Shown piece by piece: positions 63,732 through 64,000 of a stretch of DNA of 64,000 bases (positions are counted from its first letter, which is position 1; each line of letters begins with the position of its first letter). The notes under the pieces are model-generated. The model worked only from the letters and a program-made list of their open reading frames with translations, did not search any database and had not been told where the DNA came from. The DNA is from Pontibacter sp. SGAir0037 (lineage in GTDB: Bacteria > Bacteroidota > Bacteroidia > Cytophagales > Hymenobacteraceae): NCBI RefSeq assembly GCF_005491705.1, contig NZ_CP028092.1, positions 1,674,001 to 1,738,000 of the forward strand, written 5' to 3'. Both the position numbers and the translations under genes were made by a program.

Positions 63732-64000
63732 CTAAGCAAGTATTGTTCTGGTGCGCTTTGCAGTTGCAGGATTGCCTTGGTATACAGTATAAGGCTCCAT
63801 AGCAGTTGTAGCAACCGAACCAGCTGCTAAAACACTATGCGAACCACAGCTTACACCAGGACATACCAACGCTTTCGCTCCGATCCAGACGCCTTCCTGT
63901 ATGTCTATAGCACCCACCAGCAAATCAAACCCTTTTTTCTTGTAGTCATGACTTCCAGTAAGTAGCATTGCCCCCTGCGACAGCACCACATTATCAGCTA
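63732..64000 (-). CDS. Hexapeptide-repeat acetyltransferase (WcaF-like), 3' part only
   Basis: 89 codons visible, open to the window edge, so the start lies beyond 64000. The sequence DNVVLSQGAMLLTGSHDY, then GVWIGAKALVCPGVSCGSHSVLAAGSVA shows left-handed beta-helix hexad repeats, the catalytic His region GSHDY and the usual ending GNPA. It resembles WcaF-type O-acetyltransferases of colanic acid and other polysaccharides, in line with the glycosyltransferase that follows 9 nt after its stop. Confidence 0.88.
   Translation of the reverse strand, partial: ADNVVLSQGAMLLTGSHDYKKKGFDLLVGAIDIQEGVWIGAKALVCPGVSCGSHSVLAAGSVATTAMEPYTVYQGNPATAKRTRTILA

Overview
The window looks like chromosomal DNA of a Bacteroidetes bacterium, most likely Cytophagales and close to Pontibacter/Hymenobacter. 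I infer this from gene content and signals, not from a search. The content includes type III glutamine synthetase, long-form IspG with an inserted domain, a Bacteroidetes 'putative porin', MiaE, DUF4159 and Bacteroidetes-type lipoproteins. Several promoters fit TTG-N18-20-TAnnTTTG. Start regions are A-rich rather than Shine-Dalgarno, and the base composition is moderate.

Left edge (10-2158): a CRISPR array of 32 full 30-nt repeats plus a decayed terminal half-repeat. The decayed end is on the right, so the leader and any cas genes should lie left of the window. Two neighbouring spacers overlap by 11 nt and therefore come from contiguous target DNA.

Carbohydrate region (about 2.2-22.6 kb): a large multidomain lipoprotein (ThuA, sugar dehydrogenase, PKD, cytochrome c and C-terminal domains); a Nudix-fold sugar regulator with a degenerate catalytic box next to a secreted type I pullulanase; a GlxA-type regulator with a small ferredoxin-fold protein; a GH95 alpha-L-fucosidase; NIPSNAP and Dabb proteins; and an AraC regulator diverging from a five-gene beta-mannan operon. 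That operon encodes GH26 mannanase, sodium symporter, GH130 mannosylglucose phosphorylase, 2-epimerase and SGNH acetylesterase. It matches the mannobiose epimerase/phosphorylase pathway known from Bacteroides fragilis but has no SusC/SusD pair here.

Core region (about 22.6-62.8 kb): ispG, glnN, mtaB, an OmpH-like lipoprotein, an ABC permease, a secreted protein of the group often labelled asparagine synthetase B, miaE, a porin and lpxK. Next come a run of nif3, zinc ribbon, TPR and pabB, then miaB, a sigma-54 activator overlapping lptE, an acidic repeat protein and secG. These are followed by groES-groEL, a peptide transporter, rsmE, DUF4159, smc, an acyltransferase, a beta-barrel protein, patatin, an MBL hydrolase, accA and two identical tRNA-Asp genes. 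Many gene ends carry perfect hairpin terminators, usually shared by convergent genes.

Right edge (62.97-64 kb): a family 2 glycosyltransferase and a truncated hexapeptide acetyltransferase, probably the edge of a surface polysaccharide cluster that continues outside the window. Intergenic spaces carry three kinds of dispersed short repeats. I saw no insertion sequence, prophage or rRNA.
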